6,766 bases of DNA from NCBI GenBank assembly GCA_041552055.1, contig JBFELO010000210.1:1-6766 (forward strand), given 5' to 3'. Position 1 is the stretch's first letter. Each line of letters starts with the position of its first letter. This document shows positions 6,726-6,766 of the stretch, piece after piece. A model generated the notes under the pieces. That model made no database searches, was not told the DNA's origin, and saw only the letters and a list, made by a program, of their open reading frames with translations. Both the position numbers and the translations under genes were made by a program. This DNA comes from JBFELO01 sp041552055 (GTDB lineage: Bacteria > Acidobacteriota > Thermoanaerobaculia > Thermoanaerobaculales > Sulfomarinibacteraceae).

Positions 6726-6766
6726 ATGTCGCGGGCCATCGTCGCAGCGGTCATCGCGGTTGTGGC
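6726..6766 (+). CDS. Start of a gene with a hydrophobic N-terminus (partial, runs off the window)
   Basis: Thirteen full codons read MSRAIVAAVIAVV, a basic residue followed by a hydrophobic run. This is the pattern of a signal peptide or the first membrane segment, so an exported or membrane protein is possible. AAAGG sits only two bases before the ATG, which is closer than usual, so the start codon is uncertain. The frame stays open to the edge of the window. The product cannot be named from this much sequence. Confidence 0.45.
   Translation, partial: MSRAIVAAVIAVV

Overview
This is a high-GC bacterial window carrying four complete protein genes, one tRNA gene and the first codons of a fifth protein gene. 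The sequence alone does not fix the organism. High GC at third codon positions, GC-rich promoters of the TAnnnT type (tRNA-Leu: TTGACA, 17 nt, TACCCT) and terminator-like hairpins without a T-tract suggest an actinobacterium or another high-GC lineage. This is an inference, not a proven assignment.

Layout, left to right. Positions 1-430 have no convincing gene but contain a GAGCGA/GCGAAGAA-type sequence resembling dispersed intergenic repeats. A plus-strand class I adenylate-forming enzyme (acyl-CoA synthetase/ligase type) follows at 431-1957. It converges on a minus-strand RNase R gene (4403 down to 2151). The gap between these two genes holds two perfect GC-rich hairpins whose arms can also pair with each other, and they probably serve as termination structures for both genes. 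RNase R is divergent from a plus-strand thiamin operon across a 346-nt spacer, which contains a GTTCCC hexamer array and a CTGT-rich tract. The operon is thi4 (4750-5517) and thiE (5514-6152), overlapping by ATGA. A tRNA-Leu(CAG) with encoded CCA and its own promoter comes next. The first codons of a gene with a hydrophobic N-terminus run off the right edge.

How the genes work together. Thi4 makes the adenylated thiazole moiety of thiamin. ThiE joins thiazole phosphate to the pyrimidine HMP-PP to give thiamin phosphate. The Thi4 has His150 where the suicidal yeast-type enzymes have the sulfur-donating Cys, so it is predicted to use free sulfide and to turn over. No thiC, thiD or TPP riboswitch is visible here, so the pyrimidine branch must be encoded or acquired elsewhere. 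The ligase, RNase R and tRNA are not obviously linked to this pathway.

The most unusual structural signal is a perfect 30-bp copy of the tRNA-Leu 3' end plus 8 downstream bases, placed exactly 200 bp further on. It looks like an att-site duplication, but the interval has no room for an integrase. I see no CRISPR array, transposase or clear novel multi-gene system.
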